The translations under genes were made by a program, and so were the position numbers. Shown here piece after piece: positions 8,678-19,537 of a stretch of DNA of 64,000 nucleotides. Below the pieces are notes generated by a model. That model worked only from the letters and a program-made list of their open reading frames with translations. It did no database searches and was not told the origin of the DNA. Source of the DNA: Mesomycoplasma ovipneumoniae (GTDB lineage Bacteria > Bacillota_I > Bacilli_A > Mycoplasmatales > Metamycoplasmataceae); contig NZ_CP146003.1 in NCBI RefSeq assembly GCF_038095975.1, forward strand, positions 310,001-374,000. Reading direction: 5' to 3'. The number at the start of each line of letters is the position of its first letter. The first letter of the stretch is position 1.

Positions 8678-10123
8678 ATGAATGATAATTTTATTTTAAA
8701 ATTTGCTTCAAAAAACATAAAAGAAAAAAAATTAACTTTCAGTACCGGCCTAATTCTGTGAGCGTTAATTGTTTTTGCTTATATGATTTTTGTCATAAAT
8801 TGAGGATTTGCATCAGCTGGACTCAACGGAAAAGCTGGTGTAAGTGGATATTTAGGACATTTTTTTCCAGATGCTAGTGCTGCGCCTGGAACTGTGGTTA
8901 ATCAAGCAGTTAACTGAGGAATTACAATCGGTCGTGGAATTGGATCGATTCTAGTTGGTTGATTTATTGTAAAAATTTCGCATAAATATACTGTAGTATT
9001 GTCGCTCGTTTTAATGCTTTTTGGAATAGCAGCGCCTTATTCACCAACTTATGCAGGGTTTATAATTTTAAGAACTATTTTTGCAATTGGTGGAACAATG
9101 CAAATTGTTTTAATTCAACCAGTTGTTTCAAATTACTTAAATCCACGTCAAAAAGCGGTAATTTCACAGTTTTCACCGTTTTTTTACCCAATTGGAACAA
9201 TAATTACACTTATTCCTTTTATATTGAATGATGTAATTCAAGCTTCTGTTCGTTCACATTGACAAACAATTTTCCTAGTAATTGGACTTTTAACACTTAT
9301 TCCTTTAATTGGTTACATAATTTTAGGAGCAAAATTTGACCTGTATCCTTCAGCTTTAGCAAATCAAGCTAAACAAGAAAAGCTAACTTTAACAAGCTTT
9401 TTTAAACAAAAAGATACTTGATATTGAACAATTGTTTATGGTTCATGACTTATTGCGGTTGTTTTCCCCTTTACATTTTCTAAGCCAATTTTTGCTCGTC
9501 TAATTGGTGATAGTGCCAATACTTTTAACCAAAAAATCTCAGTTTTCCTAATTGTTTTCTTATCAGGAATGTTTGTTGGTCCATTTACAGTCGGATTGTT
9601 TTCAAAATATAAACTTCAAAGACGTAAATATATAACAACAGTTATTTCCCTTGGTGTTCTTTTTTATGTTCTTGCTACCGTTGTTTTTGTTACAAAAGTA
9701 GGAAAAGACCCTCTAAGTGCAGAAACTTACAAAGATGGTTGAACTTGATTATTTTTAATTTTAGGTCTTTTTATGGGAATTTGTCTCTGAGGTATTCAAG
9801 GTGTAATTCTTAATTTACCTCACGAATATCCAGGCGCAAATCCTAAAAGAGTCGGATTCCAATTTGGTCTTATTTGAGGACTAGGGTATGCTGCCTTTAC
9901 AGTAGCAACAATAATAACTTCATTAATTAATACGCCTCCAGGGGTAGATCTAAAAACAGCAGTTAGTGCCGAAAATGTTGATGGATATGCCTTAGGTGCT
10001 TATATTGTAATTATTGGATTTTCACTTGCTTCTGCAATCGGTCTTGCCTTTATAAAAGAACCTCATCCAAACTATAAGAAACTTTTAAAAATCCGTAAAC
10101 TCTCAGATATTGAACGTATTTAA
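8678..10123 (+). CDS. MFS transporter, copy 1
   Basis: 481-residue, about 12-helix major facilitator permease with many TGA-coded Trp. The N-terminus (LILWALIVFAYMIFVINWGF) is the first helix; GRGIGSILVGWF then KISHKYTVVLSLVLM is the helix 2-3 region. A charged central loop (about 225-245) separates the halves. FLSGMFVGPFTVGLFSKYKLQ is helix 8. The C-terminus carries FIKEPHPNYKKLL. A TATAAT at 8617-8622 and AGGAAC before ATG are its own signals. The adjacency to ldh suggests sugar, sugar-phosphate or organic-acid transport; substrate is not readable. It carries Pro where copy 2 has Ala. Confidence 0.85.
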
Positions 10124-10159
10124 TATTAAAAAAAATTTCATTTTTTTCAATTAATTTGT

Positions 10160-10196
10160 AAAAAACAAGCAAAAGTATATTTTTGCTTGTTTTTTA
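10160..10196 (+). terminator. terminator between MFS and ldh, copy 1
   Basis: AAAAAACAAGCAAAA / TTTTGCTTGTTTTTT hairpin with T-tail, so MFS and ldh are probably separate transcripts. Confidence 0.75.
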
Positions 10197-10281
10197 TTCA
10201 AAAATGTATTAAAATATTAGACATAACATTGATATTTAATATTTTTGTTATAACCATTATTAAAAAACTAGGAGATACAAT

Positions 10282-11229
10282 ATGAAGCCAATCAAAATCG
10301 CTCTAATCGGCGCAGGAAATGTTGGAAATTCATTTCTTTATGCAGCAATGAATCAAGGTCTTGCATCTGAATACGGAATTATCGATATAAACCCTGATTT
10401 TGCAGAAGGAAATGCATTTGATTTTGAGGATGCCTCCGCTTCACTTTTGCGTCCTTTTTCAGTTCGCCGTTATGAGTATAGCGACCTAAAAGATGCAGAT
10501 TTTATTTTAATTACAGCGGGAAGACCTCAAAAACCAGGTGAAACTCGACTTCAGTTAGTTGCAGATAATATTCGAATTATCCGTGATATTGCTTTTAAAG
10601 TAAAAGAAAGTGGCTTTAGCGGGATTACTGTTATTGCCTCAAACCCTGTTGATGTTATTACTCGTGCTTACCGTGATGCTTCAGGATTTTCTGACCAAAA
10701 AGTTATTGGAACAGGAACAATTCTTGATACTGCAAGACTTCAATTTGAAATTGCAAAAAGATTAAAAATTGCCCCAAATTCAGTTCAGGCTTACGTAATG
10801 GGTGAGCATGGTGATTCATCTTTTGTTGCATATTCTAACATTAAAATTGCAGGTGAATGCTTCTGTCATTTTTCAGAGCTAACCGGAATTAACAGCTCAA
10901 ATTACGAAAAAGAGCTTGAATATCCAGTTTCACGTCGCGCTTATGAAATAATTAACAGAAAAAGAGCAACATTTTACGGAATTGGTGCTGCATTAGCGCG
11001 AATTGTAAGCAACATTATCAACGACACAAAGAATATTCTAATTGTCGGCGCGAATTTACGTGGTCAGTACGGCTTTGATGGCGTAAATATTGGAGTTCCA
11101 GCGGTCCTTGGTGCAAATGGTATTGAAAAAATCATTGAAATTACACTCAATGATAAAGAAAAAGAAAAATTCGCAAAATCAGTCGAAATTGTCGATACTA
11201 TTTACAAAGACGCTATGAAAAATCTTTAG
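10282..11229 (+). CDS. ldh: L-lactate dehydrogenase, copy 1
   Basis: Reduces pyruvate to lactate, regenerating NAD+ for glycolysis. 315 residues, the usual length. NAD-binding GAGNVGNSF is at residues 10-18. Substrate arginines are Arg89 (KPGETRL) and Arg152 (DTARLQ). The catalytic His176 lies in MGEHGDSSF. The protein closely resembles the immunogenic P36 of M. hyopneumoniae but with clear substitutions, arguing for a related species or lineage. AGGAGAT provides a strong ribosome-binding site. A terminator follows. The product is identical to copy 2. Confidence 0.97.
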   Translation: MKPIKIALIGAGNVGNSFLYAAMNQGLASEYGIIDINPDFAEGNAFDFEDASASLLRPFSVRRYEYSDLKDADFILITAGRPQKPGETRLQLVADNIRIIRDIAFKVKESGFSGITVIASNPVDVITRAYRDASGFSDQKVIGTGTILDTARLQFEIAKRLKIAPNSVQAYVMGEHGDSSFVAYSNIKIAGECFCHFSELTGINSSNYEKELEYPVSRRAYEIINRKRATFYGIGAALARIVSNIINDTKNILIVGANLRGQYGFDGVNIGVPAVLGANGIEKIIEITLNDKEKEKFAKSVEIVDTIYKDAMKNL

Positions 11230-11250
11230 TTTTCAAAGTCACACACTTAA

Positions 11251-11295
11251 AATTTAAAGAAAAGCACTCCAAATCGGGGTGCTTTTCTTTAAATT
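11251..11295 (+). terminator. ldh terminator, copy 1
   Basis: Long symmetric hairpin AATTTAAAGAAAAGCAC / GTGCTTTTCTTTAAATT; the element end starts just after it. Confidence 0.8.
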
Positions 11296-11304
11296 CTTTT
11301 TAAT

Positions 11305-11893
11305 CCCGAGTTTGACAGTTTGAGGCAAAAATTCACTTTTTAGTGAATATAAACATGCAAAAATACCGGTAAATCCGGGTTTTTTGGCTAAAATCTTAAT
11401 TTTTATATTTTAAGATTAACTTGTTGCAAAAAAAAAAAAAAGTTTGGTTTAAAATAAAATTATGTTATAATTAGTCTCACTAAGAATAAATTAATAAATT
11501 TTGATATTGAATTAGGGGGGGATTAGTTATGTTTTTTGTCTAATAAAATTAGATAGTGCGAATTATCCATTATGTTTTTAAATATAATGGAATGCCTTAA
11601 ATTTACCCGTTTAGAAATCTTAAAATTTAGGGCTTTTGGTTATTGTTCTTTCAAAACTTCATATGTTTTTTTAGGCTCGATGCAAGTAAAAACGAGTTTT
11701 CTTTTTACATTGAGTTTAAATAGTAGTTGTATTTTTTTATGATTTTAGTTATTTAGTCCATAAATTGACTTTTGCCAGTGTTTTGACTAAAAAAGGTAAT
11801 TTAAATATTTTGTAATTTTGCTTTTTAAGTTAAAAAAGTGCCTAAAAACCAGACACTTTTTTAAGATTACCTCATCAAACTGGGAAACACGGG
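11305..11893 (+). mobile_element. non-coding IS1634-derived element, copy 2 (chimeric left end)
   Basis: Same as copy 1 except for a 14-A tract. Its left edge is CCCGAGTTTGACAG: the outer bases match the element at 14651, the inner bases match the element at 7957. It therefore marks the recombination joint between the two duplicated units. Confidence 0.7.
11478..11738 (+). ncRNA. candidate structured RNA, copy 2
   Basis: Appears identical to the copy at 8132-8392, including promoter, micro-ORF and hairpins. The upstream A-tract is two bases shorter. Confidence 0.58.
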
Positions 11894-12023
11894 AAATACT
11901 GAAATTTTTTTAAATTTTTTAAACAAAATGTTCCAGTTTGATATTTTTTTAAATTTTTACTATATAATTTTAAGCAGAGTTATTAACTCTGTACACATTT
12001 TTAAAATTTAGGAACTAAATTAT

Positions 12024-13469
12024 ATGAATGATAATTTTATTTTAAAATTTGCTTCAAAAAACATAAAAGAAAAAAAATTAACTTTCAGTACCGGCCTAAT
12101 TCTGTGAGCGTTAATTGTTTTTGCTTATATGATTTTTGTCATAAATTGAGGATTTGCATCAGCTGGACTCAACGGAAAAGCTGGTGTAAGTGGATATTTA
12201 GGACATTTTTTTCCAGATGCTAGTGCTGCGCCTGGAACTGTGGTTAATCAAGCAGTTAACTGAGGAATTACAATCGGTCGTGGAATTGGATCGATTCTAG
12301 TTGGTTGATTTATTGTAAAAATTTCGCATAAATATACTGTAGTATTGTCGCTCGTTTTAATGCTTTTTGGAATAGCAGCGCCTTATTCACCAACTTATGC
12401 AGGGTTTATAATTTTAAGAACTATTTTTGCAATTGGTGGAACAATGCAAATTGTTTTAATTCAACCAGTTGTTTCAAATTACTTAAATCCACGTCAAAAA
12501 GCGGTAATTTCACAGTTTTCACCGTTTTTTTACCCAATTGGAACAATAATTACACTTATTCCTTTTATATTGAATGATGTAATTCAAGCTTCTGTTCGTT
12601 CACATTGACAAACAATTTTCCTAGTAATTGGACTTTTAACACTTATTCCTTTAATTGGTTACATAATTTTAGGAGCAAAATTTGACCTGTATCCTTCAGC
12701 TTTAGCAAATCAAGCTAAACAAGAAAAGCTAACTTTAACAAGCTTTTTTAAACAAAAAGATACTTGATATTGAACAATTGTTTATGGTTCATGACTTATT
12801 GCGGTTGTTTTCCCCTTTACATTTTCTAAGCCAATTTTTGCTCGTCTAATTGGTGATAGTGCCAATACTTTTAACCAAAAAATCTCAGTTTTCCTAATTG
12901 TTTTCTTATCAGGAATGTTTGTTGGTGCATTTACAGTCGGATTGTTTTCAAAATATAAACTTCAAAGACGTAAATATATAACAACAGTTATTTCCCTTGG
13001 TGTTCTTTTTTATGTTCTTGCTACCGTTGTTTTTGTTACAAAAGTAGGAAAAGACCCTCTAAGTGCAGAAACTTACAAAGATGGTTGAACTTGATTATTT
13101 TTAATTTTAGGTCTTTTTATGGGAATTTGTCTCTGAGGTATTCAAGGTGTAATTCTTAATTTACCTCACGAATATCCAGGCGCAAATCCTAAAAGAGTCG
13201 GATTCCAATTTGGTCTTATTTGAGGACTAGGGTATGCTGCCTTTACAGTAGCAACAATAATAACTTCATTAATTAATACGCCTCCAGGGGTAGATCTAAA
13301 AACAGCAGTTAGTGCCGAAAATGTTGATGGATATGCCTTAGGTGCTTATATTGTAATTATTGGATTTTCACTTGCTTCTGCAATCGGTCTTGCCTTTATA
13401 AAAGAACCTCATCCAAACTATAAGAAACTTTTAAAAATCCGTAAACTCTCAGATATTGAACGTATTTAA
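12024..13469 (+). CDS. MFS transporter, copy 2
   Basis: 481 residues, same protein as the copy at 8678 except for Ala instead of Pro in SGMFVGAFTVGLF (helix 8 region, about residue 302). Small residues are the more usual choice in a packed helix, so this may be the ancestral allele and the Pro form a new or drifting variant; that is inference. It has its own element, promoter and terminator, so both copies should be expressed. Confidence 0.85.
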
Positions 13470-13505
13470 TATTAAAAAAAATTTCATTTTTTTCAATTAA
13501 TTTGT

Positions 13506-13542
13506 AAAAAACAAGCAAAAGTATATTTTTGCTTGTTTTTTA
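13506..13542 (+). terminator. terminator between MFS and ldh, copy 2
   Basis: Second copy of the ACAAGCAAAA/TTTTGCTTGT hairpin. Confidence 0.75.
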
Positions 13543-13627
13543 TTCAAAAATGTATTAAAATATTAGACATAACATTGATATTTAATATTTTTGTTATAAC
13601 CATTATTAAAAAACTAGGAGATACAAT

Positions 13628-14575
13628 ATGAAGCCAATCAAAATCGCTCTAATCGGCGCAGGAAATGTTGGAAATTCATTTCTTTATGCAGCAATGAATC
13701 AAGGTCTTGCATCTGAATACGGAATTATCGATATAAACCCTGATTTTGCAGAAGGAAATGCATTTGATTTTGAGGATGCCTCCGCTTCACTTTTGCGTCC
13801 TTTTTCAGTTCGCCGTTATGAGTATAGCGACCTAAAAGATGCAGATTTTATTTTAATTACAGCGGGAAGACCTCAAAAACCAGGTGAAACTCGACTTCAG
13901 TTAGTTGCAGATAATATTCGAATTATCCGTGATATTGCTTTTAAAGTAAAAGAAAGTGGCTTTAGCGGGATTACTGTTATTGCCTCAAACCCTGTTGATG
14001 TTATTACTCGTGCTTACCGTGATGCTTCAGGATTTTCTGACCAAAAAGTTATTGGAACAGGAACAATTCTTGATACTGCAAGACTTCAATTTGAAATTGC
14101 AAAAAGATTAAAAATTGCCCCAAATTCAGTTCAGGCTTACGTAATGGGTGAGCATGGTGATTCATCTTTTGTTGCATATTCTAACATTAAAATTGCAGGT
14201 GAATGCTTCTGTCATTTTTCAGAGCTAACCGGAATTAACAGCTCAAATTACGAAAAAGAGCTTGAATATCCAGTTTCACGTCGCGCTTATGAAATAATTA
14301 ACAGAAAAAGAGCAACATTTTACGGAATTGGTGCTGCATTAGCGCGAATTGTAAGCAACATTATCAACGACACAAAGAATATTCTAATTGTCGGCGCGAA
14401 TTTACGTGGTCAGTACGGCTTTGATGGCGTAAATATTGGAGTTCCAGCGGTCCTTGGTGCAAATGGTATTGAAAAAATCATTGAAATTACACTCAATGAT
14501 AAAGAAAAAGAAAAATTCGCAAAATCAGTCGAAATTGTCGATACTATTTACAAAGACGCTATGAAAAATCTTTAG
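13628..14575 (+). CDS. ldh: L-lactate dehydrogenase, copy 2
   Basis: Identical in protein sequence to the copy at 10282: NAD motif at residues 10-18, Arg89, Arg152 and catalytic His176 are all intact. With both copies intact, the cell would carry a doubled dose of lactate dehydrogenase. No sign of decay in either copy. Confidence 0.96.
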   Translation: MKPIKIALIGAGNVGNSFLYAAMNQGLASEYGIIDINPDFAEGNAFDFEDASASLLRPFSVRRYEYSDLKDADFILITAGRPQKPGETRLQLVADNIRIIRDIAFKVKESGFSGITVIASNPVDVITRAYRDASGFSDQKVIGTGTILDTARLQFEIAKRLKIAPNSVQAYVMGEHGDSSFVAYSNIKIAGECFCHFSELTGINSSNYEKELEYPVSRRAYEIINRKRATFYGIGAALARIVSNIINDTKNILIVGANLRGQYGFDGVNIGVPAVLGANGIEKIIEITLNDKEKEKFAKSVEIVDTIYKDAMKNL

Positions 14576-14596
14576 TTTTCAAAGTCACACACTTAA

Positions 14597-14641
14597 AATT
14601 TAAAGAAAAGCACTCCAAATCGGGGTGCTTTTCTTTAAATT
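14597..14641 (+). terminator. ldh terminator, copy 2
   Basis: Same hairpin as at 11251. A slightly diverged third copy lies at 15322-15366 with CAGAGTGC instead of CGGGGTGC. Confidence 0.8.
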
Positions 14642-14650
14642 CTTTTTAAT

Positions 14651-15321
14651 CCCGAGTTTGGCAGATTGATGGCAAAAATTTAGTTTTTAGTGAATATAAA
14701 TATGCAAAAATATCTGTAAATCCGGGTTTTTGAAGCTAAAACATTAATTTTTATAGTTTTGAAATTAGCCGTTTGTAAAAAAAAAAAAAAAAATGCTTGG
14801 CCTAAAATAAAATTATGTTATAATAACACTCACTAAGAATAAATTAATAAATTTTGAGATTAGAATTAAGGGGGAATTAGTTATGTTTTTTGCTTAATAA
14901 GCTCAGATAGTGAGAATTTTCCGTTATATTTTTAAATATGATGGTATGCCTTAAATTTACCCGTTTAGAAATCTTTAAATTTAGGGCTTTTGGTTATTGT
15001 TCTTTCAAAACTTCATATATTTTTTTAGGCTCAATTTAAATAAAAATGAGTTTTCTATTTGCATTGAGTTTAAATAGTAGTTGTATTTTTTTGTGAATTT
15101 TGTCAGTGTTTTAAACTAAAAAAGTAGTTTAAAAATTTCGTAATTTTGCTTTTTAAGTTAGAATTTTAGCTTTTTTAGTTTGTTTTATTTGATTAGTAAG
15201 TAGATTTTTCTTTTGTGAGTGTTATATTTAAAATTCAGTGTTTTTGCCTTGATAGTTATTTTTCTTGAGTTTCCGAGTTTGATGGCAAAAATTAAGACAA
15301 AGGGTTGAATTTAACAGTTCA
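14651..15321 (+). mobile_element. non-coding IS1634-derived element, copy 3 (decayed)
   Basis: Starts CCCGAGTTTGGCAGATTGATGG. It contains a 17-A tract, promoter and RNA region, then a longer tail shared with the copies at 31361 and 50266. Its right end is degenerate: GAGTTTCCGAGTTTGATGGC, then a scrap matching the transposase 3' end (AAGACAAAGGGTTGAATTTA). Flanking it are two copies of the ldh terminator (14597-14650, 15322-15375), which read as a long target-site duplication. Confidence 0.65.
14831..15092 (+). ncRNA. candidate structured RNA, copy 3
   Basis: TATAAT at 14819-14824, AAGGGGGAATT and micro-ORF ATG TTT TTT GCT TAA. The second hairpin is a full 12-bp stem, GCCTTAAATTTA with TAAATTTAGGGC. 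The third is CTCAATTTAAATA with TATTTGCATTGAG. Ends at a T-run. Confidence 0.58.
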
Positions 15322-15366
15322 AATTTAAAGAAAAGCACTCCAAATCAGAGTGCTTTTCTTTAAATT
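15322..15366 (+). terminator. third copy of the ldh terminator hairpin
   Basis: AATTTAAAGAAAAGCACTCC ... GAGTGCTTTTCTTTAAATT. It no longer follows a gene and may now end transcripts leaving the element. Confidence 0.6.
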
Positions 15367-15406
15367 ATTTATAATTAAATTAATAATAATGAGGGTATAC
15401 TATATT

Positions 15407-15490
15407 TGGTGGCTCATATCGGACTCGAACCGATACGCATTGCTGCAGCAGGTTTTGAGTCTGCCGTGTCTACCATTCCACCAATGAGCC
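15407..15490 (-). tRNA. tRNA-Leu (CAA)
   Basis: Acceptor GGCTCAT/ATGAGCC, class II long variable arm, anticodon loop CTCAAAA giving anticodon CAA, encoded ACCA. Divergent from the lipoprotein gene at 15549. Confidence 0.96.
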
Positions 15491-15525
15491 GTAAAAAGTT
15501 TTTAAAATTTATTGTTTTAAAGATA

Positions 15526-15538
15526 ATTATAATATAAT
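15526..15538. promoter_or_regulatory. overlapping divergent -10 boxes
   Basis: ATTATA at 15526-15531 serves the tRNA-Leu on the minus strand. TATAAT at 15533-15538 serves the lipoprotein on the plus strand, only 10 bases before its ATG, so that mRNA is probably nearly leaderless. Confidence 0.5.
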
Positions 15539-15548
15539 TATATCAATC

Positions 15549-18386
15549 ATGGCAAAAAAACAAAATAAATCTTTGAAAAAAATACTAATTAAAATTCTCC
15601 CGCTAGTTGGAATTTCAACTACATTTTTTATCGCTTCTTGCACACCGCTTGGTGCGGTCAATGGAATTCTCAAGCGAACACTCGAAATTGGCCAATCAAA
15701 CCCTTGAGATCAAGAACTGAATCTAAAGAACCCTTTAGATTCAATAATTTCAGGTAAAGTTGCTTTAGGTAGCAGACTTAAGGCATCTGATTTTTTAAAA
15801 CAGTATTCAACCTTAGATTTAGATGATAATTTGAATGGAATAACTCACCGCATGTTAAATAGGAGAAGTTCATTTTTAGATTCAGCAATTCTTTGAACTT
15901 TTATCCCAGGTGTTGATAATTTTGACTTAAATGCAAAATTTGACTTAAAAATTACCCCAGTTACAAATTCTGCTAATGATTTTTACGGTTCAATTAAAGT
16001 TAAGGTTGACTCTTATAATAAAGACACACAAACTTTGGTTCAATCAAAAGAGTTTGTTGTTAACGGCTTTGAAACTGATCAAACCGGAATTTATGCTTAT
16101 AAAGAAAGAATTCAAACCGCTTTTGAAAAAATAGATACTTTAGAATTAAAAAATCAGGAAACTTTTGATATTGACTCATTAAAATCTGACTCAGATATTT
16201 GGGAATATATAAATTTACCATCAAATTTTGAAAAAATTGACATAACTAAGCTTAGAAATTCAGATCAATTTGATGTTCCAAGTCAACAACAAGGAGTCCC
16301 AAACATTCAAGATATTGCCAAAAATCCTTACCGTTTAAAGGTTAAAAATTTTTATTATTTAAAAGCAACAATTTTAAAAGACTCATATGATTCCCAAACT
16401 GGCAATGTCGATGTTGTTCTGTCAATTTATCATGATTCATACCATAATTTTGTTTCAAAAATTGTAAAACTCAATATTAAGCCAAGACAAAATCTAAAAA
16501 AATTAATTGAAATTAAAAGTTTTAAACTTAAAGATGAGTATTCTAACTTTTTGCCATCTTTTTTAATAAATTCCTCTGAAAATTCAGGTGAGGAATTATC
16601 TAAATATATCGATTTTGGTGATTTAAATCACACAATGTATCACATCAAAAAAGTTCCCTCACTTTCAAATGATCAAAATGGTGATTTTTACCTAATTTTA
16701 AGTCCAAAAGAAAACGACTTAACTTCAGGTCCAACAAGTCCTGGTCAAATTATTAAAGTTGAAGGGTTTAACTCATATGATAAGATATTTGCATCAAGCG
16801 AATTTACAAGTCAAATCAATTTTAACTTTATTGATTCTTGATATAAATTACCTACTACAGCAAATATTTCAGAAAAACTAAAAAATATTTCACAAAGTTT
16901 AAACTCTTCAAGTGATGCACTTTTATGGCCACTTTTTGGTCAAGCAGTCAAAAAAACACTATCAGAACCGACACTTTTTAAAAATACTGCAGAATTAAGT
17001 AATTTTGAAAAATTAAATTATAGTTATGGTAGATTAGCTGATTTTAAAATTGATGAGTCAGGAGTTTCATTTCACTTTGGTAATTCAGTTGAAGACTTTT
17101 ACAAAATTAACGTAAAGTTTACCAACACTAATGAAAGTAAAAATATTATTGAAGATTTTGGTGCAAAAGTTCTTGGAAAAAATATAATTAATGACTCATT
17201 GCGTTCAAGATCAATGGTAATTCAGTTACGTTCAAATGCTTTTGACCCAAGAACTAATTCAAATACAACCCGAATTACCTCAGGAACAGCTTGAGTTTTT
17301 GATCGAAAATTAAAACCTGATCCTCAAAATTCAGGAAAATTTTTACCTACTAACACTTATTATCTTGCCACAAATTTGCATGTTGTTTCAGATTTAATTA
17401 ACAAACCGGATCAAATTTATTCATTTTCTTATTTACTTGATGGAAATTTGCAAAAGTTAGATGACATTAGTTTTGATGATACTAATTTATTCCGTCGTTT
17501 TGATCGAATTTCAAAAACTGAAGGAAACAGAGATTTTTTACCCCCTGAAGGATTTCAGTATATAAACTCTGAGTCAAAAAAATTCTGAAATAATTTAAAA
17601 ATTAATCCAATTGGCCTAGATATGCCCGACAGAGGAAAATTTCGTGATATCGCAATAATTGAAGTAACTTTTCCTGATGATGAACAGATAAAAAATCCAT
17701 TTAATATTGGCATTCCCTTTTTAGATTTTTTAGGTGATGGTGAGGATTCATACATAAAAAATATTCCCGATGCTGTTCGACATTACAATGAAGCTCCACT
17801 TGATGTTTTAGTAACAAATAAATTTCTCCCTACTTTTACAAAAGGAAGCCAACTTAAGACCTCAAAAATTGAATCAGCTTTACCATTGCATGCTTATTTA
17901 GGTGGTTTTTTAGGTGGATTTGACTGAATTACTGACGATAAAAATTCATTTGTTACAGTCGATGAACTAAAAAAAGACAATCAGTTCAAACAAGATAATT
18001 CACTTAAACCTTTTCAAGGGGCAACTTCAATTTCACTTCCTGGACTTCGTGGCGGGCGCGGAATGTCTGGTTCGCTCGTTGTAAATGAATATAACCAAGT
18101 TATCGGTATTTTTTGGGGTGGATATTTCCCGCAGACAACTCCAGGGAGAAGTCAACTTGTTAAAGGAATTGGTCAATTTGACCCAATTGGTGTAAAAGTT
18201 GACAACAATCCAACAGTTTTAGCCAAATGACTTGCTCAAACAAAAGATATTCAAACTGATTTGGACAGAACTTCTGAAAAAGTCTTTTCCCTTGAGGATC
18301 CAGCCCAAATTGAAAGACTAGCTCACTCAGCACGTTGGCTTAAATTTTCTAACAATCAAAATCCTCAAGCAACCGCCGATGTTTAA
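15549..18386 (+). CDS. DUF31-type serine protease lipoprotein (MIP-like)
   Basis: 945-residue surface lipoprotein. The signal peptide ends in lipobox FIASC near residue 30. A long N-terminal region (30-560) is followed by a trypsin-like fold: His611 in LATNLHVVSD, Asp700 in FRDIAIIEVTF and Ser842 in RGGRGMSGSLVV. These form the expected catalytic triad of the mycoplasma DUF31 family, which includes the immunoglobulin protease MIP. All three residues are present, so activity is plausible. Whether it cleaves Ig is inference. The usual MIB partner is not adjacent; a MIB-like gene lies at 47.9 kb. Start ATG chosen for the signal peptide. Confidence 0.83.
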
Positions 18387-18451
18387 CTTTTATTTTTAAA
18401 ATTTATAAAAAAATTTAAAATTTTAAAAATAAAAACGTAGGTGGACTAACA

Positions 18452-19537
18452 ATGGAAAAAAAATTTTTAGACTCTTTAGAAAAAATTCACAAAAAATATC
18501 AAGACTTAAGTCAGCTTTTACTAACTGATGAAGTAATTAATAATCAAAAAAAATATTTAGAAATAGCAAAAGAAATTTCTTCAATTGAAGAAATTTCTTT
18601 GACATTTGATTTGCTTTTAAAAAATCAGCAAACACTTGAAGATGCAAAAATACTTCTTAGTCAAGAAAAAGACCCTGAATTACAACAGTTAGCAAAATCA
18701 GAAATTGCAACTGCCAACAAAAATATCGAAGCACTTGAGGAAAAACTCTTAATTTTAATGCTTCCAAAAGATGAAAATGACGATAAAGATGTAATTGTTG
18801 AAATCCGCGGAGCTGCTGGGGGTGATGAGGCTAATATTTTTGTTGGCGATCTTTTTCGAATGTACCAAAAATGAGCTGATTCCCAAAGGGCAAGAGTTAA
18901 AGTTCTTAGCTCATCACTTGCACTTGCTGGCGGTTTTTCACAGATTTTTTTCCAAATTTCTGGTCAAAATATATACTCAAAACTTAAATTTGAATCAGGT
19001 GTCCACCGTGTTCAACGAGTTCCTGAAACTGAAACAATGGGCAGAATTCACACCTCAACTGCCACAGTTACCGTGATGCCAAAAATTGATAGCAAAATTG
19101 AAGTCGAAATTAACCCTTCAGATCTTAAAATTGATACTTATCGCTCTTCAGGGGCAGGCGGTCAGTCTGTAAATACCACCGATTCGGCTGTTAGAATTAC
19201 CCATATTCCTACCGGAATTGTTGTAACTTCTCAAGATGAAAGATCCCAAATTGGTAACAAAGAAATAGCCATGGGAATTCTAAGGTCAAAAATTTATAAC
19301 TTGGAAGTTCAAAAAAGACTTGAAACACAAGCTAATTTTCGTAAACTCGCCGGATCAGGGGCTCGTTCTGAAAAAATTAGAACTTATAACTATCCTCAAG
19401 ACAGGATCACCGACCACCGAATAGCATTTTCTTGTTCTTTAAAACCGGTCATCCAAGGAAGTCTAAATCCAATAATTGAAGCCTTATTATCTCAAGAAAG
19501 AGCTGAATTAATCTTGCAAAGCTATGGAGATAAATAG
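18452..19537 (+). CDS. prfA: peptide chain release factor 1
   Basis: 361 residues. Recognises UAA/UAG and triggers peptide release. The GGQ motif is at residues 236-238 ([16 protein letters not shown]). [21 protein letters not shown] starts the core domain, cited here as [10 protein letters not shown]. In code-4 mollicutes RF1 is the only class I factor because UGA is a Trp codon, consistent with TGA inside this gene. GTAGGTGG lies upstream. It overlaps prmC by 14 bases. Confidence 0.96.

Larger units (their letters stand above)
7960..11307 (+). repeat. tandem duplication unit, copy 1 (element + MFS + ldh)
   Basis: This 3348-bp unit is repeated directly at 11308-14653. Comparing the two by eye I found only two differences. 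One is a poly-A tract of 16 versus 14. The other is a C/G change at 9581/12927 (Pro/Ala in the permease). Such identity means a very recent duplication, ongoing gene conversion, or an assembly artefact. Confidence 0.9.
11308..14653 (+). repeat. tandem duplication unit, copy 2
   Basis: Second copy of the 3.35-kb unit (3346 bp). It joins the first copy directly at GAGTTTG and is followed by the diverged element at 14651. Confidence 0.9.

Noticed and set aside
7960..14653. CRISPR array or short tandem repeats
   Set aside because: The repeat unit is one 3.35-kb duplication containing genes, without spacer structure.
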